From: Tatumella punctata
GTDB taxonomy: Bacteria; Pseudomonadota; Gammaproteobacteria; Enterobacterales; Enterobacteriaceae
Assembly: GCF_039523735.1 (NCBI RefSeq)
Contig: NZ_BAAAFW010000029.1
Span: 62,001 to 126,000, forward strand
Reading direction: 5' to 3'
Length of the DNA: 64,000 nucleotides
Positions 44,563 through 54,162 of the stretch are shown piece by piece. The notes under the pieces are model-generated. The model saw nothing but the letters and a program-made list of their open reading frames with translations, made no database searches and had not been told where the DNA came from. Every line of letters starts with the position of its first letter. The first letter of the stretch is position 1. A program made the position numbers and the translations under genes.

Positions 44563-45920
44563 GTAACTTTCTCCTGTAATTGCTGAACCACATCTTCCAT
44601 AGCAGCACTTCTCGAACCTTTAATCAAAATGGTAACTTCCTGATGTTCAGATAATAATGTCCGTAACCGGGCAACCAGTGCCGGTTTATCGGAAAAATGC
44701 TCACCGTGGCGGCTTTCCTGAGAAATGTACTGACTCAGGAATCCGACACTCAGAACTTTATCGATACCGGCTTCACAGGCAGCCAGGCCAACAGCACGAT
44801 GGCACTGTTCGGCTTCGTCTCCCAGCTCCGCCATATCCCCGACCACCATAATCCGGTAGCCCGGCATTTCGCCCAGTACCTGCGCCGCTGCGGTCATTGA
44901 ACCGACATTAGCGTTATAGCTGTCATCAAGCAGACGCTGATGTTCTGACAGCCTGATCGGGAATAAACGTCCTGCAACCGGTGTCAGCTCACTCAGTCCG
45001 GCAGCAATCGCCGGAAGCGGCGCACCGACAGCCAGCGCCAGTGCCGCGGCGGCCAGTGCATTCGCAATATTGTGTCGTCCCGGCAGAGGCAGTTGTATCG
45101 CAACTGTTCCCTGAGGAGAATGTAAAGTAAATGAGGTCCCTGCACCGCTGACAACAATATCACTGGCATGAAAGTCGGCGACGGAGCCTGCCAGCGGAGA
45201 AAAACGCCAGACCGTTTTATCAGACAGCTGAGCCTGCCAGTGCGGCCAGTCGTTGCTGTCATCATTCAGTATCGCGATCCCGTGTTCTGTTAATCCGCCA
45301 AAAATTTCACCTTTGGCTTTTGCCACCCCGGCCAGAGAACCAAACCCTTCCAGATGTGCCGCAGCCAGGTTATTCACCAGCGCTGCCTCCGGACGAACCA
45401 TTGCCGTGGTATAGGCGATTTCTCCCTGGTGGTTAGCCCCCAGTTCAATAACGGCAAACTGATGTTCTCCGGTCAGCCGTAACAGGGTCATCGGCACCCC
45501 GATATCATTATTCAGGTTACCGGCGGTATACAGGGTATTACCGCATTGTCTGAGGATCGAAGCCGTCATCTCCTTAACGGAGGTTTTTCCCGAAGAACCG
45601 GTCAGGGCTACAACCCGGGCCGGTACCTGCTGGCGAACAAAAGCCGCCAGTTCGCCAAACGCAATACGTGTATCTCTGACCACTACCTGCGGAATATCCA
45701 CAGGCAGAGGTTTACTGACCAGCAGAGCTGAGGCTCCGGCCTTAATGGCGTCAGCAATAAAATCATGTGCGTCGAAGCGTTCCCCGATTAAAGCAACAAA
45801 CAAGCAGCCTGCTGTGACTTTACGGGTATCGGTCGTTACCGCAGAAAAACTCAGTTGCGGGTCTCCGGACAGTTGTCCGCGGGCTAATGTTGCCAGTTGT
45901 TGCAGTGTTACACTGATCAT
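44556..45920 (-). CDS. murF: UDP-MurNAc-tripeptide--D-Ala-D-Ala ligase
   Basis: Adds D-Ala-D-Ala to complete the wall pentapeptide. The P-loop TGSSGKTSVKEM, the ligase motif ELGANHQGEIAYT and the C-terminal DDSYNANVGSMTAA and ILIKGSRSAAME are present. Length 454 residues (452 in E. coli). Four-base overlap with murE. Confidence 0.97.
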   Translation of the reverse strand: MISVTLQQLATLARGQLSGDPQLSFSAVTTDTRKVTAGCLFVALIGERFDAHDFIADAIKAGASALLVSKPLPVDIPQVVVRDTRIAFGELAAFVRQQVPARVVALTGSSGKTSVKEMTASILRQCGNTLYTAGNLNNDIGVPMTLLRLTGEHQFAVIELGANHQGEIAYTTAMVRPEAALVNNLAAAHLEGFGSLAGVAKAKGEIFGGLTEHGIAILNDDSNDWPHWQAQLSDKTVWRFSPLAGSVADFHASDIVVSGAGTSFTLHSPQGTVAIQLPLPGRHNIANALAAAALALAVGAPLPAIAAGLSELTPVAGRLFPIRLSEHQRLLDDSYNANVGSMTAAAQVLGEMPGYRIMVVGDMAELGDEAEQCHRAVGLAACEAGIDKVLSVGFLSQYISQESRHGEHFSDKPALVARLRTLLSEHQEVTILIKGSRSAAMEDVVQQLQEKVTC

Positions 45921-47404
45921 GCCAATACCCCCAGCAATGCGGCAACGGTCGTTCTGTCAGAGTAATCCATCCGCCGCTGACCAATGATCTGATAGTCTTC
46001 ATGGCCTTTTCCCGCCACCAGTACAATATCCTGCGGACCAGCCTGCATCAGGGTATGGGTTACCGCGCGTGCCCGGCCCGGTACGACCTGAGCCTTGCCT
46101 GCATCCAACAGGCCATTGAGGATATCCCTGACAATAGCCTGCGGTTCCTCACTGCGAGGATTATCATCCGTAATCACGACATGATCAGCCAGCTGCTCGG
46201 CAATGGCCCCCATCAGCGGGCGTTTGCCTTTATCCCGATCACCGCCACAGCCAAACACACACCACAGTTTGCCCCGACAGTGTAAACGGGCCGCCGTCAG
46301 CGCTTTCTCCAGAGCATCCGGCGTATGAGCATAATCAACCACCGCCGTCGGACGTCCTTGTGCATGGAACACCTCCATACGGCCACAGACCGGCTGTAAC
46401 TGCCCCGCCGTTTCACACAGGGCAGCTAACGGGTAGCCCAGAGCCAGTAATGTTGACATCGCCATCAGCATATTGCTGACATTGAAAGCTCCCATCAGCG
46501 GGCTTGTAAGTTCGCCACTTCCCCAGTCAGAGCGGAAAGAGACCTTCGCCCCTTTATCCAGATACTCAATACGAGTCGCTTCCAGACGGCGGCCATGGTG
46601 ATCTGTCGGAATCTGCCCCTGCATAGTCACAGCCACGGCATCTGTCAGTTTCCTCAGCCAGCGCCGGCCGGTGTCGTCATCGGCATTAATAATGGCCTGC
46701 CCGGCCTGATGCTCAGAGAACAGTGACCACTTGGCAGCTTCATAGCTTTGCATATCACCATGGTAATCCAGGTGATCACGGCTGAGATTAGTAAATACCG
46801 CCGCAGCAAATGGCAATGCTGCAACCCTGTGCTGCACCAGCCCGTGAGAAGACACTTCCATGGCCGTCAGGGTTGCACCCTGTGCGGCTAATCCAGCCAG
46901 TTGCTGCTGAATATCTACCGCTGAACCAGTGGTATTGTCGCTCGGGATAAGATGACCATATAGACCATTACCCACCGTACCCATAACTGCGGATGTTTCT
47001 CCCAACAGCTGAGCCCACTGGGCAAGTAACTGGCTGGTCGTTGTTTTTCCGTTAGTACCGGTAATACCGATCAGCGTCTGTTTTTCTGCTGGCTGCCCAT
47101 AAAATCGCCCGGCCAGTGCCGATAAACGCTGAGACAACTGTTTCAGGTAAATCACCGGCACGCCATGCAGTTCACGGATATCACCGTCGGTGGCCTCACC
47201 GTCAGCCTCGGCAATCACTGCCGCTACCCCCTGGGCAATGGCCTGGGGAATATAATGGCGCCCGTCGACACTATGCCCCGTCACTGCCACAAACAGATCG
47301 CCGGAAGCCGCCGTACGGCTGTCCAGTGTCATTTCTTTCAGCTGACGTTCCGGCGCACCAGGCACCCAGGGCGCCAGCAGGTCACGCAAGTTACGATCTG
47401 TCAC
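45917..47404 (-). CDS. murE: UDP-MurNAc-Ala-Glu--meso-DAP ligase
   Basis: Third Mur ligase, adding meso-diaminopimelate. The P-loop GITGTNGKTTTSQLL and the meso-DAP selectivity motif DDNPRSEEP are visible. I chose GTG 47404, which has GAGG six bases upstream and gives 495 residues aligned with the E. coli start (TDRNLRDLLAPW); an ATG four codons earlier lies inside the ftsI end. The start overlaps ftsI by 14 bases. Confidence 0.97.
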   Translation of the reverse strand: MTDRNLRDLLAPWVPGAPERQLKEMTLDSRTAASGDLFVAVTGHSVDGRHYIPQAIAQGVAAVIAEADGEATDGDIRELHGVPVIYLKQLSQRLSALAGRFYGQPAEKQTLIGITGTNGKTTTSQLLAQWAQLLGETSAVMGTVGNGLYGHLIPSDNTTGSAVDIQQQLAGLAAQGATLTAMEVSSHGLVQHRVAALPFAAAVFTNLSRDHLDYHGDMQSYEAAKWSLFSEHQAGQAIINADDDTGRRWLRKLTDAVAVTMQGQIPTDHHGRRLEATRIEYLDKGAKVSFRSDWGSGELTSPLMGAFNVSNMLMAMSTLLALGYPLAALCETAGQLQPVCGRMEVFHAQGRPTAVVDYAHTPDALEKALTAARLHCRGKLWCVFGCGGDRDKGKRPLMGAIAEQLADHVVITDDNPRSEEPQAIVRDILNGLLDAGKAQVVPGRARAVTHTLMQAGPQDIVLVAGKGHEDYQIIGQRRMDYSDRTTVAALLGVLA

Positions 47405-49157
47405 TTGAAACCTCATTTCGGTTAATCACTAAATCATTATTTTCATTGGCCGGTAAGGCATCAGGCTCGATGTTCATGGTGCGTAACACCCCTCCCATAA
47501 TCGCGCCGAATACCGGAGCTGAAACTGCCCCGCCGTAATACTTACCGGCCTGTGGATCGTTAATCACGACCACCAGAGCAAAACGCGGATGACTGGCGGG
47601 AGCTACCCCTGCCGTATAGGCGATATATTTATTAATATAACGACCATCAGGGCCGACTTTTTTGGCCGTCCCCGTTTTGATCGCTATCCGGTACCCTTTA
47701 ATTGCCGCCTTCACGCCACCGCCGCCTGGTAGTGCGACACTTTCCATCATATGTAGTACGGTTTTCACGGTCGCTTCAGGGAATACCCGTTCACCGGCGA
47801 CCGGAGGATCGACTTTGGTAATCGATAACGGTCTGGCAATGCCGTAGCTGCCGATAGTCGCGTAGACACGGGCTAACTGTAATGGTGTCACCATCAGGCC
47901 ATAACCAAACGAGAAAGTAGCCCTTTCGATATCAGACCAGCGTTGTTTTTTAGGGTAAATCCCCGTACTTTCACCCACCAGACCGAGGTTGGTCGGCTTG
48001 CCGAGACCAAAACGAGCATAAGTCTCAGCCAGAGCAGAAGAAGGCATGGCTAATGCCAGCCTGGAAACCCCGACATTGCTCGACTTCTGTAATACTCCGG
48101 TCAGGGTCAGCTCGTTATAGCGGGCGACATCTTTAATTTCATGACCATTAATCCGGTACGGCACCGTATTGATTACACTGCCTTCACGGACAACTCCCCG
48201 ATCCAGCGCGGTCATAACCACCATTGGTTTCACGGTCGATCCCGGCTCAAAAATATCGGTGATCGCCCGGTTACGCATCGCATCTTTGGTGGTTGTTCCG
48301 AGATTATTCGGGTTGTATGCGGGGCTGTTAGCCATTGCCAGCACTTCACCGGTATTAACATCCACCAGTACGGCAGAGCCTGACTCGGCCTTGTTAAATG
48401 CAACAGCATTGTTAAGCTCCCGGTACACCAGCGCCTGCAGACGTTCATCAATACTCAGGGTAAGGTTATGGGCGGCCTGGCTGTCGACGGAAGAAATATC
48501 TTCAATTACCCGCCCCTGGCGATCCTTACGCACCGTGCGTGCACCCGGCGTTCCGGTCAGCCACTGGTCAAAACTTTTTTCGACACCTTCAATACCGATA
48601 CCATCGATATTGGTAAAACCTATTAAATGGGCCGTTACCTGGCCTGCCGGATAATAACGACGGGATTCCTGCCGCAGGTAAACCCCCGGCAGTTTGAGTT
48701 TCTGAATATATTCGCCAATCGACGGGTTAATCTGTCTTGCAAGATAGATAAAACGGCCGTTAGGATTGGTTTTGACCCTCGCGTAGAGCTGGTCCTGAGT
48801 CATTGAAAGTGCATCAGCCAGTGCTTTCCAGCGACTGTCGAGCGTGATCCCCCCTTTTTCATTCAGCTCTTTCGGGTCTATCCATACGGCATTCACCGGC
48901 ACACTTACCGCTAAAGGCCGGCCACCGCGATCACTTATCATGCCACGGGAAGCCGGGACAGCCTGCACCCGTAATGACCGCAGATCCCCCTCTTTAACTA
49001 AACGATCCGGGTTGACGACCTGTAAATATCCGACCCGTGATACCAGCCCCAGCAAGGCAACCAGAATACCGACACAAAGTAACGCAAAACGCCAGCTTAT
49101 AAAGCTGGCCTTATTTTCTGACTTTCTGGAATTCAGCGTTTTTTTCGCGCTGCTCAT
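47391..49157 (-). CDS. ftsI: Septal transpeptidase FtsI (PBP3)
   Basis: Division-specific penicillin-binding protein with one N-terminal membrane helix (FALLCVGILVALLGLVSRVGY). Active-site motifs are STVK in FEPGSTVKPM (about residue 307), SSN in KSSNVGVS and KTGT in AIKTGTAKKVG. Length 588 residues, as in E. coli. It follows ftsL after 15 bases and is the partner of FtsW. Confidence 0.98.
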   Translation of the reverse strand: MSSAKKTLNSRKSENKASFISWRFALLCVGILVALLGLVSRVGYLQVVNPDRLVKEGDLRSLRVQAVPASRGMISDRGGRPLAVSVPVNAVWIDPKELNEKGGITLDSRWKALADALSMTQDQLYARVKTNPNGRFIYLARQINPSIGEYIQKLKLPGVYLRQESRRYYPAGQVTAHLIGFTNIDGIGIEGVEKSFDQWLTGTPGARTVRKDRQGRVIEDISSVDSQAAHNLTLSIDERLQALVYRELNNAVAFNKAESGSAVLVDVNTGEVLAMANSPAYNPNNLGTTTKDAMRNRAITDIFEPGSTVKPMVVMTALDRGVVREGSVINTVPYRINGHEIKDVARYNELTLTGVLQKSSNVGVSRLALAMPSSALAETYARFGLGKPTNLGLVGESTGIYPKKQRWSDIERATFSFGYGLMVTPLQLARVYATIGSYGIARPLSITKVDPPVAGERVFPEATVKTVLHMMESVALPGGGGVKAAIKGYRIAIKTGTAKKVGPDGRYINKYIAYTAGVAPASHPRFALVVVINDPQAGKYYGGAVSAPVFGAIMGGVLRTMNIEPDALPANENNDLVINRNEVSSDRS

Positions 49158-49172
49158 GCCGTTACCGATTTC

Positions 49173-49493
49173 CTATGGTTGAACCACAATATTTTCCTGA
49201 GAAGGATCAACATGCTGCATATGAAGCTTTTCGATAGCCAGCCGTTCGACCCGGCTATGATCCCCCAGAGCATTCTCTTCGAGGATCAAATTTCGCCATT
49301 CAATATCCAGCGAATCTTTTTCCAGCACCAACTGCTCGCGCTGAGCAGTAAGTAACCGGGTTTTATGGGTAGTAATCACCACCATAATTGCCGAGGCCAG
49401 CACCGCAATAAGTAACAGCAACGGTAATTTGCCATGACGTAACAGATCACCACCGATAATCGCAGGAAGACTGTGACGTTCATTGCCTGTCAT
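49173..49493 (-). CDS. ftsL: Cell division protein FtsL
   Basis: Small bitopic divisome protein that forms a complex with FtsB and FtsQ. A short cytoplasmic tail, a membrane helix (LPLLLLIAVLASAIMVVI) and a heptad-rich periplasmic coil ending MQHVDPSQENIVVQP are present. Length 106 against 121 in E. coli: about 15 cytoplasmic residues are missing, because the only good start is the ATG overlapping the rsmH stop as ATGA. Confidence 0.93.
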   Translation of the reverse strand: MTGNERHSLPAIIGGDLLRHGKLPLLLLIAVLASAIMVVITTHKTRLLTAQREQLVLEKDSLDIEWRNLILEENALGDHSRVERLAIEKLHMQHVDPSQENIVVQP

Positions 49494-50431
49494 TCGGCAG
49501 TCCTCTGGGCGATACGTAACACCGAACTGCGGGCACGCGGGTTATCTGAAACTTCCTGCTCGCCGGGCACCAGTTTACCGAGGGTTTTTAATTCACGGCC
49601 GCCCAGCGCTTTCAATTGATCTTCGGTCAGCGGTAACCCGGCAGGCACCCGCGCTCCCCGACTTTGATCGCGCATAAAGCGTTTTACCAGCCGGTCTTCC
49701 AGTGAATGGAAACTGATCACCGAAAGACGTCCGCCCGGGGCAAGCACCGTCAGTGCACCTTTCAATGCCTGCGAGATTTCGTCCAGTTCGCTGTTTACCC
49801 AGATACGGATAGCCTGAAAACTGCGGGTCGCCGGATGCTTAAATTTGTCTTTAACCGGAGTCGCGTTATAAATAACCTCCGCCAGCTCTTTGGTGCGGGT
49901 CATCGGCTGTTCACGATTACGCTCAACAATTGCTCTGGCGATACGTTTAGCAAAACGTTCTTCACCATAAGCTTTCAGCACAAAAGCGATATCCTGTTCT
50001 TCTGCCTGTAACAGCCACTCCGCGGCGGACTGGCCACGGGTAGGATCCATTCGCATATCTAACGGCCCGTCACGCATAAAAGAGAATCCGCGTTCTGCAT
50101 CATCCAGTTGCGGCGATGAAACCCCTAAGTCCAGTAATATGCCGTTAATCTTTCCGTTCAGTCCCAGCGACTCTGCATACTCCGCCAGCCCTGAAAAAGG
50201 CCCGTGAATAATAGAAAATCGCGGATCGTCTATCTCAGCAGCAGCGGCAATCGCCTGCGGATCCCGGTCGATCGCGATTAAACGCCCCTGTTCCCCGAGC
50301 TGTGAAAGGATCAGACGTGAATGGCCACCACGGCCAAAGGTGCCATCGATATAGATGCCATCATTCTGAAGGTTAAGTCCGTTGACCGCTTCGTCTAACA
50401 GCACTGTGGTATGTTTAAAATTTTCCGACAT
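49490..50431 (-). CDS. rsmH: 16S rRNA (cytosine-1402-N4)-methyltransferase
   Basis: S-adenosylmethionine-dependent methyltransferase (formerly MraW) acting on C1402 of 16S rRNA. The binding motif YIDGTFGRGGHSRLIL, GILLDLGVSSPQLDDAERGFSF and the C-terminal LSVISFHSLEDRLVKRFM are typical. Length 313 residues, as in E. coli. It starts three bases after the mraZ stop. Confidence 0.97.
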   Translation of the reverse strand: MSENFKHTTVLLDEAVNGLNLQNDGIYIDGTFGRGGHSRLILSQLGEQGRLIAIDRDPQAIAAAAEIDDPRFSIIHGPFSGLAEYAESLGLNGKINGILLDLGVSSPQLDDAERGFSFMRDGPLDMRMDPTRGQSAAEWLLQAEEQDIAFVLKAYGEERFAKRIARAIVERNREQPMTRTKELAEVIYNATPVKDKFKHPATRSFQAIRIWVNSELDEISQALKGALTVLAPGGRLSVISFHSLEDRLVKRFMRDQSRGARVPAGLPLTEDQLKALGGRELKTLGKLVPGEQEVSDNPRARSSVLRIAQRTAE

Positions 50432-50434
50432 AAG

Positions 50435-50890
50435 CTATAGCGATAAATCCTGCAAACGCTCAGATAACACGTCCTGAGCAGTTTCTGCTTCGATATCTTC
50501 CTTGATTTGTTGATACCAAGTCTGTTCATCCCACAGTTCAAATTTATTAAACTGGCCGACCAGCATGATTTCTTTTTGTAAACCGGCATGTTGCCTGAGT
50601 GTCCCGGCCAGTAATAACCGTCCGGCACTGTCCATCTGACATTCGCTGGCATGCCCCAGCAACAAGCGTTGTACGCGACGTTCTGCCGGGTTCATGGTCG
50701 ACAGACGTGACAACTTTCGTTCAATCACTTCCCACTCAGGCAGGGTATAAAGCAGCAGGCAGGGCTGATGGAGGTCAATAGTACAGACCATTTGCCCCTG
50801 AGACTCTCCGATCAGTATTTCCCGGTAGCGTGTAGGCACTGCTATCCGGCCTTTACTATCGAGATTAACCAGCGTTGCCCCGCGAAACAT
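50435..50890 (-). CDS. mraZ: Transcriptional regulator MraZ
   Basis: AbrB-like DNA-binding protein with two MraZ repeats (RGATLVNLDSKGRIAVPTRYR and CQMDSAGRLLLAGTLRQHA). It represses its own dcw operon in E. coli by binding short direct repeats. Length 151 residues (152 in E. coli). It is the first gene of the dcw cluster, and three direct repeats fitting its operator lie 31-60 bases upstream. Confidence 0.95.
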   Translation of the reverse strand: MFRGATLVNLDSKGRIAVPTRYREILIGESQGQMVCTIDLHQPCLLLYTLPEWEVIERKLSRLSTMNPAERRVQRLLLGHASECQMDSAGRLLLAGTLRQHAGLQKEIMLVGQFNKFELWDEQTWYQQIKEDIEAETAQDVLSERLQDLSL

Positions 50891-50920
50891 GACTGTTGTA
50901 CCCCTCAGTAAACCTGTTTC

Positions 50921-50945
50921 ACCACTTTACCCCACATTTTACCAC
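50921..50945 (-). promoter_or_regulatory. MraZ operator (three direct repeats)
   Basis: On the minus strand GTGGT, GTGGG and GTGGT recur every 10 bases (ACCAC at 50921, CCCAC at 50931, ACCAC at 50941 on the plus strand). This is the type of spaced direct repeat bound by MraZ. It lies between the mra promoter -10 and mraZ. Confidence 0.78.
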
Positions 50946-50951
50946 TAATTG

Positions 50952-50981
50952 AGTGTACGGAGCGGATGAAATCCTTGTCAA
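50952..50981 (-). promoter_or_regulatory. Promoter of the dcw cluster (Pmra-like)
   Basis: Minus-strand TTGACA (50976-50981) and TACACT (50952-50957) with an 18-base spacer. A perfect inverted repeat AAGCGAC / GTCGCTT (50980-50997, four-base centre) adjoins the -35. Confidence 0.82.
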
Positions 50982-50997
50982 GCGACAACGGTCGCTT

Positions 50998-51287
50998 AAT
51001 AACATTATTTCCTGCGGTAAATTCACGTAATTCCAGAGGCATTACTGACAAAATGCAGAGACAGAAGAATTAACCCAATGAATAACTACAATAAATTGAA
51101 AACACGGCGGGGAAAGGTTAAAAAATATCGGCGAGAACGACGGAATTGTTAACTTCGGGCAATGTATTCACCCGCGGCATTTTAAGGAATTTCTTAACGG
51201 GATCAAAGCACCTTTCGCCGGAGAAAAGTAAACAACCCCGGCCAGAACCTACTGCAGACCGGAGGGTACACCTGCAATACGACGGCG
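50998..51287. other. mraZ-cra intergenic region
   Basis: Region between the mra promoter and the cra stop. No gene is supported. I could not find a clear intrinsic terminator with a U-tract for cra. Confidence 0.4.
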
Positions 51288-52298
51288 TCAGCGGGGACGA
51301 CGCCCCAGTTTACCCCGCTGATAAAGATTACGACGGATACGGGTCAATCCGGGTTTAGGCCGTTTGGGCTCATCCAGGCTGGCCAGCACCAGTTCCAGCA
51401 CTCTCTCAGCAACATCCCGATGCCGCTGCCCGGCAGACAATACCGGACATTCCAGGAAATCCAGCAATTCATTATCCCCGAAGGTAGCAATTGAGACATG
51501 GCCGGGTAAATGACCATTCACCCGTAAACAGGCATCCATCATTCCCTGCAGTAGCCCGAAAGAGGTAGTAAACAAGGCTGACGGCATCGGATTATTTTCC
51601 AGGTAGCGGACAAAGGTTTCAGCGGCTGCACTGCGTTCAAAACTGTTGCTATAAATAAATCTTACGCTACGTTCATCGCCCTGCCAGGCATCCCGGAAGC
51701 CCTGTTCACGCAGAAAACTCACGGACAGTTCAGGCAGTGCGCCAAGAAACAGGACATTATCTACCGGCTGCTTACGTAACTCACTGGAAAGCGCGAAGGC
51801 ATCTTCCTGATCGGCACCGACCACACTGGTGAAATGCTCACGATCCAGCGCACGGTCGAGGGCAATTATTGGCAAAGGCCCGTCAACCCAGCGCTGATAG
51901 AAAGGGTGCTCCGGGGGGAGAGAGGTCGAAACAATCAGTGCATCCACTTTACGCTGCAGCAGATGTTCAATGCAGCGGATTTCGTTATCAGGCTGATCTT
52001 CGGAGCAGGCAATCAGTAACTGATAGCCCCGTTGTCTTGCCTGTAACTCCAGATACTTAGCAATGCGGGTGTAGCTGGTATTCTCCAGATCCGGAATAAC
52101 CAGCCCGATAGAGCGTGTCCGCCCGGCACGTAATCCGGCGGCAACCGCATTCGGCTGATAATTATATTCACGGACGATGGCCATCACTTTCTCTACCGTT
52201 TTTTCACTGACCCGGTATTGCCTGGCCTTGCCATTGATCACATAACTCGCTGTCGTCCTGGAAACCCCTGCCAGACGTGCAATTTCATCCAGTTTCAC
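51288..52298 (-). CDS. cra: Catabolite repressor/activator Cra (FruR)
   Basis: LacI-family regulator of carbon flux, released from DNA by fructose-1-phosphate. The N-terminal helix-turn-helix and hinge (KLDEIARLAGVSRTTASYV, then ING) and the sugar-binding domain (IGLVIPDLENTSYTRIA) are conserved. I chose GTG 52298, aligned with the E. coli N-terminus (MKLDEIARL) and preceded by GGGG five bases upstream, giving 336 residues (334 in E. coli); the frame extends further without homology. The C-terminus ends GKLGRRPR instead of the E. coli tail. In E. coli cra directly follows ilvH; here a repeat array separates them. Confidence 0.96.
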   Translation of the reverse strand: MKLDEIARLAGVSRTTASYVINGKARQYRVSEKTVEKVMAIVREYNYQPNAVAAGLRAGRTRSIGLVIPDLENTSYTRIAKYLELQARQRGYQLLIACSEDQPDNEIRCIEHLLQRKVDALIVSTSLPPEHPFYQRWVDGPLPIIALDRALDREHFTSVVGADQEDAFALSSELRKQPVDNVLFLGALPELSVSFLREQGFRDAWQGDERSVRFIYSNSFERSAAAETFVRYLENNPMPSALFTTSFGLLQGMMDACLRVNGHLPGHVSIATFGDNELLDFLECPVLSAGQRHRDVAERVLELVLASLDEPKRPKPGLTRIRRNLYQRGKLGRRPR

Positions 52299-52453
52299 TT
52301 TCACCCCGCCACACAGATTATCCCGCTGTGAATGGTTAAACCCGGCGGGCAATATCTTAATTGAAGATATGATCTAAGCGCAGATAGCACACCGGAGCAA
52401 CCGTTTTATCGGAGAATCAGTTTTTGAGTTGGTTTGAATATATAAGTCCGGGA
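52299..52453. other. cra upstream region
   Basis: Holds the cra promoter. A TTGCTC and TTAGAT pair with a 17-base spacer on the minus strand is the best but weak candidate. Ordinary base composition, ending where the repeat array begins. Confidence 0.35.
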
Positions 52454-52505
52454 GGGCGCAATGGCCGGGGGCTGTGACGTAACGTTTGCGCTGACATGCA
52501 ATATA

Positions 52506-52644
52506 TCAATCCGCCAGGGTTCTGTTCGCCATTACGTAAAGTCATTTTTTACTGCCCCGCTGCGGGCGACCAGGCAAAGGGCGCAATGGCCGCGCCCTCT
52601 GCACTCCGGGCCTGTGCGGCAGATCGTTCCGCCGCTGCGCGGTA
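52506..52644. repeat. Repeat module A, copy 1
   Basis: First full copy of module A (TCAATCC ... GCGCGGTA), preceded by head h at 52454-52505. It contains an internal GC hairpin CCCCGCTGCGGGCG. Confidence 0.85.
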
Positions 52645-52701
52645 GCTTCGGTTATTCCCGGCCGGGGCTGTGGCGTAACGCTTGTGCTGATATGCAATAT
52701 G

Positions 52702-52839
52702 TCAATCCGGCGGGGTTCTGTTCGCCATTACGTCAGGTCATTTTTGCTGCCCCGCTGCGGGCGACCAGGCAAAGGGCGCAACGGCCGCGCCCTCTGCACT
52801 CCGGGCCTGTGCGGCAGACCGTTCCGCCGCTGCGCGGTA
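52702..52839. repeat. Repeat module A, copy 2
   Basis: Second full copy with a few substitutions and a diverged head at about 52670-52701. Continues into module B. Confidence 0.85.
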
Positions 52840-52956
52840 CCTTCGTTCATTCCCGTGACCTTAACGGACCGGCCGCGATTCGCTCCTGCTCAACACGGCC
52901 TCTCGCCGCTTCCCTGCGGCTCGCCCTGGTCACACTCATTCACTCAGCGGCCCGGA
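52840..52956. repeat. Repeat module B, copy 1
   Basis: CCTTCGTTCATTCCC ... GCGGCCCGGA. Followed by module C rather than D. Confidence 0.85.
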
Positions 52957-53164
52957 GGAGCCGGCAGGACGCCGGCGATAGCACGGCTGAGCCATGGACG
53001 GCGAATCCGTGCGGTCCGGAAAGACGGAGCGATAAGCGAAGGAACAGCGAGGACTGCGCGAAGGCGTGGATTGTTAAGGCCCGCGCCCCCGGGCCTTAAC
53101 CCGTCCGCCGCAGCGCGGCTGCTGAAACTCCGCCACTGATGGCGGAAGGAAGATGCACAGAGCC
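52949..53164. repeat. Repeat module C, copy 1 (216 bp)
   Basis: By eye it is identical over 216 bp to the copy at 54163-54378. It contains the 11-bp hairpin GTTAAGGCCCG / CGGGCCTTAAC. Confidence 0.88.
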
Positions 53165-53233
53165 GGACGCTTATGCCCGAAGGCGGTGGATTAGCACTAG
53201 CTATAGATAACGCTGATGCGGGTATGCCGCATA

Positions 53234-53319
53234 TCAATCCGGCGGGGTTCTGTTCGCCATTACGTCAGGTCATTTTTGCTGCCCCGCTGCGGGCGACCAG
53301 GCAAAGGGCGCAATGGCCG
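53234..53319. repeat. Repeat module A, copy 3 (truncated)
   Basis: Only the first 86 bp of module A, breaking at GGCGCAATGGCC, the point where head h of the next copy begins. The junction marks recombination within the shared sequence. Confidence 0.85.
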
Positions 53320-53357
53320 GGGGCTGTGACGTAACGTTTGCGCTGACATGCAATATA

Positions 53358-53496
53358 TCAATCCACCAGGGTTCTGTTCGCCATTACGTAAAGTTATTTT
53401 TTGCTGTCCCGCTGCGGGCGACCAGGCAAAGGGCGCAATGGCCGCGCCCTCTGCACTCCGGGCCTTTGCGGCAGATCGTTCCGCCGCTGCGCGGTA
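53358..53496. repeat. Repeat module A, copy 4
   Basis: Preceded by head h (53306-53357); h plus A is 191 bp, the same as at 52454-52644. It is followed by B and D. Confidence 0.85.
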
Positions 53497-53613
53497 CCTT
53501 CGTTCATTCCCGTGACCTTGACGGACCGGCCGCGATTCGCTCCTGCTCAACACGGCCTCTCGCCGCTTCCCTGCGGCTCGCCCTGGTCACACTCATTCAC
53601 TCAGCGGCCCGGA
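53497..53613. repeat. Repeat module B, copy 2
   Basis: Full copy, one or two substitutions from copy 1; joined to module D. Confidence 0.85.
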
Positions 53614-53742
53614 TGCCGCCTCCGGTAATCTGCCTCAGCTATCGATAACGCGGGTTGCAGAAACATGTTTCAGCGGTAAAAGTATCTGATAAATGCTGAT
53701 TTATTACCGCAGCGGTGTGACCACGCGCTATCCGCAGCGCTG
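53614..53742. repeat. Repeat module D, copy 1
   Basis: 129-bp module, TGCCGCCTCCGG ... CCGCAGCGCTG, nearly identical to the copy at 54021-54149. Confidence 0.85.
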
Positions 53743-53764
53743 GCTGATGCGGGTATGCCGCATA

Positions 53765-53903
53765 TCAATCCGGCGGGATTCTGTTCGCCATTACGTAAAG
53801 TCATTTTTTACTGCCCCGCTGCGGGCGACCAGGCAAAGGGCGCAATGGCCGCGCCCTCTGCACTCCGGGCCTGTGCGGCAGATCGTTCCGCCGCTGCGCG
53901 GTA
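53765..53903. repeat. Repeat module A, copy 5
   Basis: Full copy; starts the second A-B-D block. Preceded by GCTGATGCGGGTATGCCGC, which also precedes copy 3. Confidence 0.85.
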
Positions 53904-54020
53904 CCTTCATTCATTCCCGTGACCTTGACGGACCGGCCGCGATTCGCTCCTGCTCAACACGGCCTCTCGCCGCTTCCCTGCGGCTCGCCCTGGCCACACT
54001 CATTCACTCAGCGGCCCGGA
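53904..54020. repeat. Repeat module B, copy 3
   Basis: Full copy joined to module D, as in copy 2. Confidence 0.85.
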
Positions 54021-54149
54021 TGCCGCCTCCGGTAATCTGCCTCAGCTATCGATAACGCGGGTTGCAGAAACATGTTTCAGCGGTAAAAGTATCAGATAAA
54101 TGCTGAATAATCACCGCGGCGGTGTGACCACGCGCTATCCGCAGCGCTG
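54021..54149. repeat. Repeat module D, copy 2
   Basis: Second D copy; differs mainly around TGAATAATCACCGCGGCGG. Confidence 0.85.
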
Positions 54150-54162
54150 AGCGCAGAGTGAC

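Noticed and set aside
52461..53099. 212-codon frame in the repeat array
   Set aside because: It is modules A-A-B-C read through; the same peptide pieces recur in other copies, composition is Arg/Pro/Ala-rich, and other frames of the same DNA are equally open.
53313..54055. Two frames of 111 and 120 codons in the repeat array
   Set aside because: Both are the A-B-D modules translated; they share nearly the same sequence only because the DNA is repeated.
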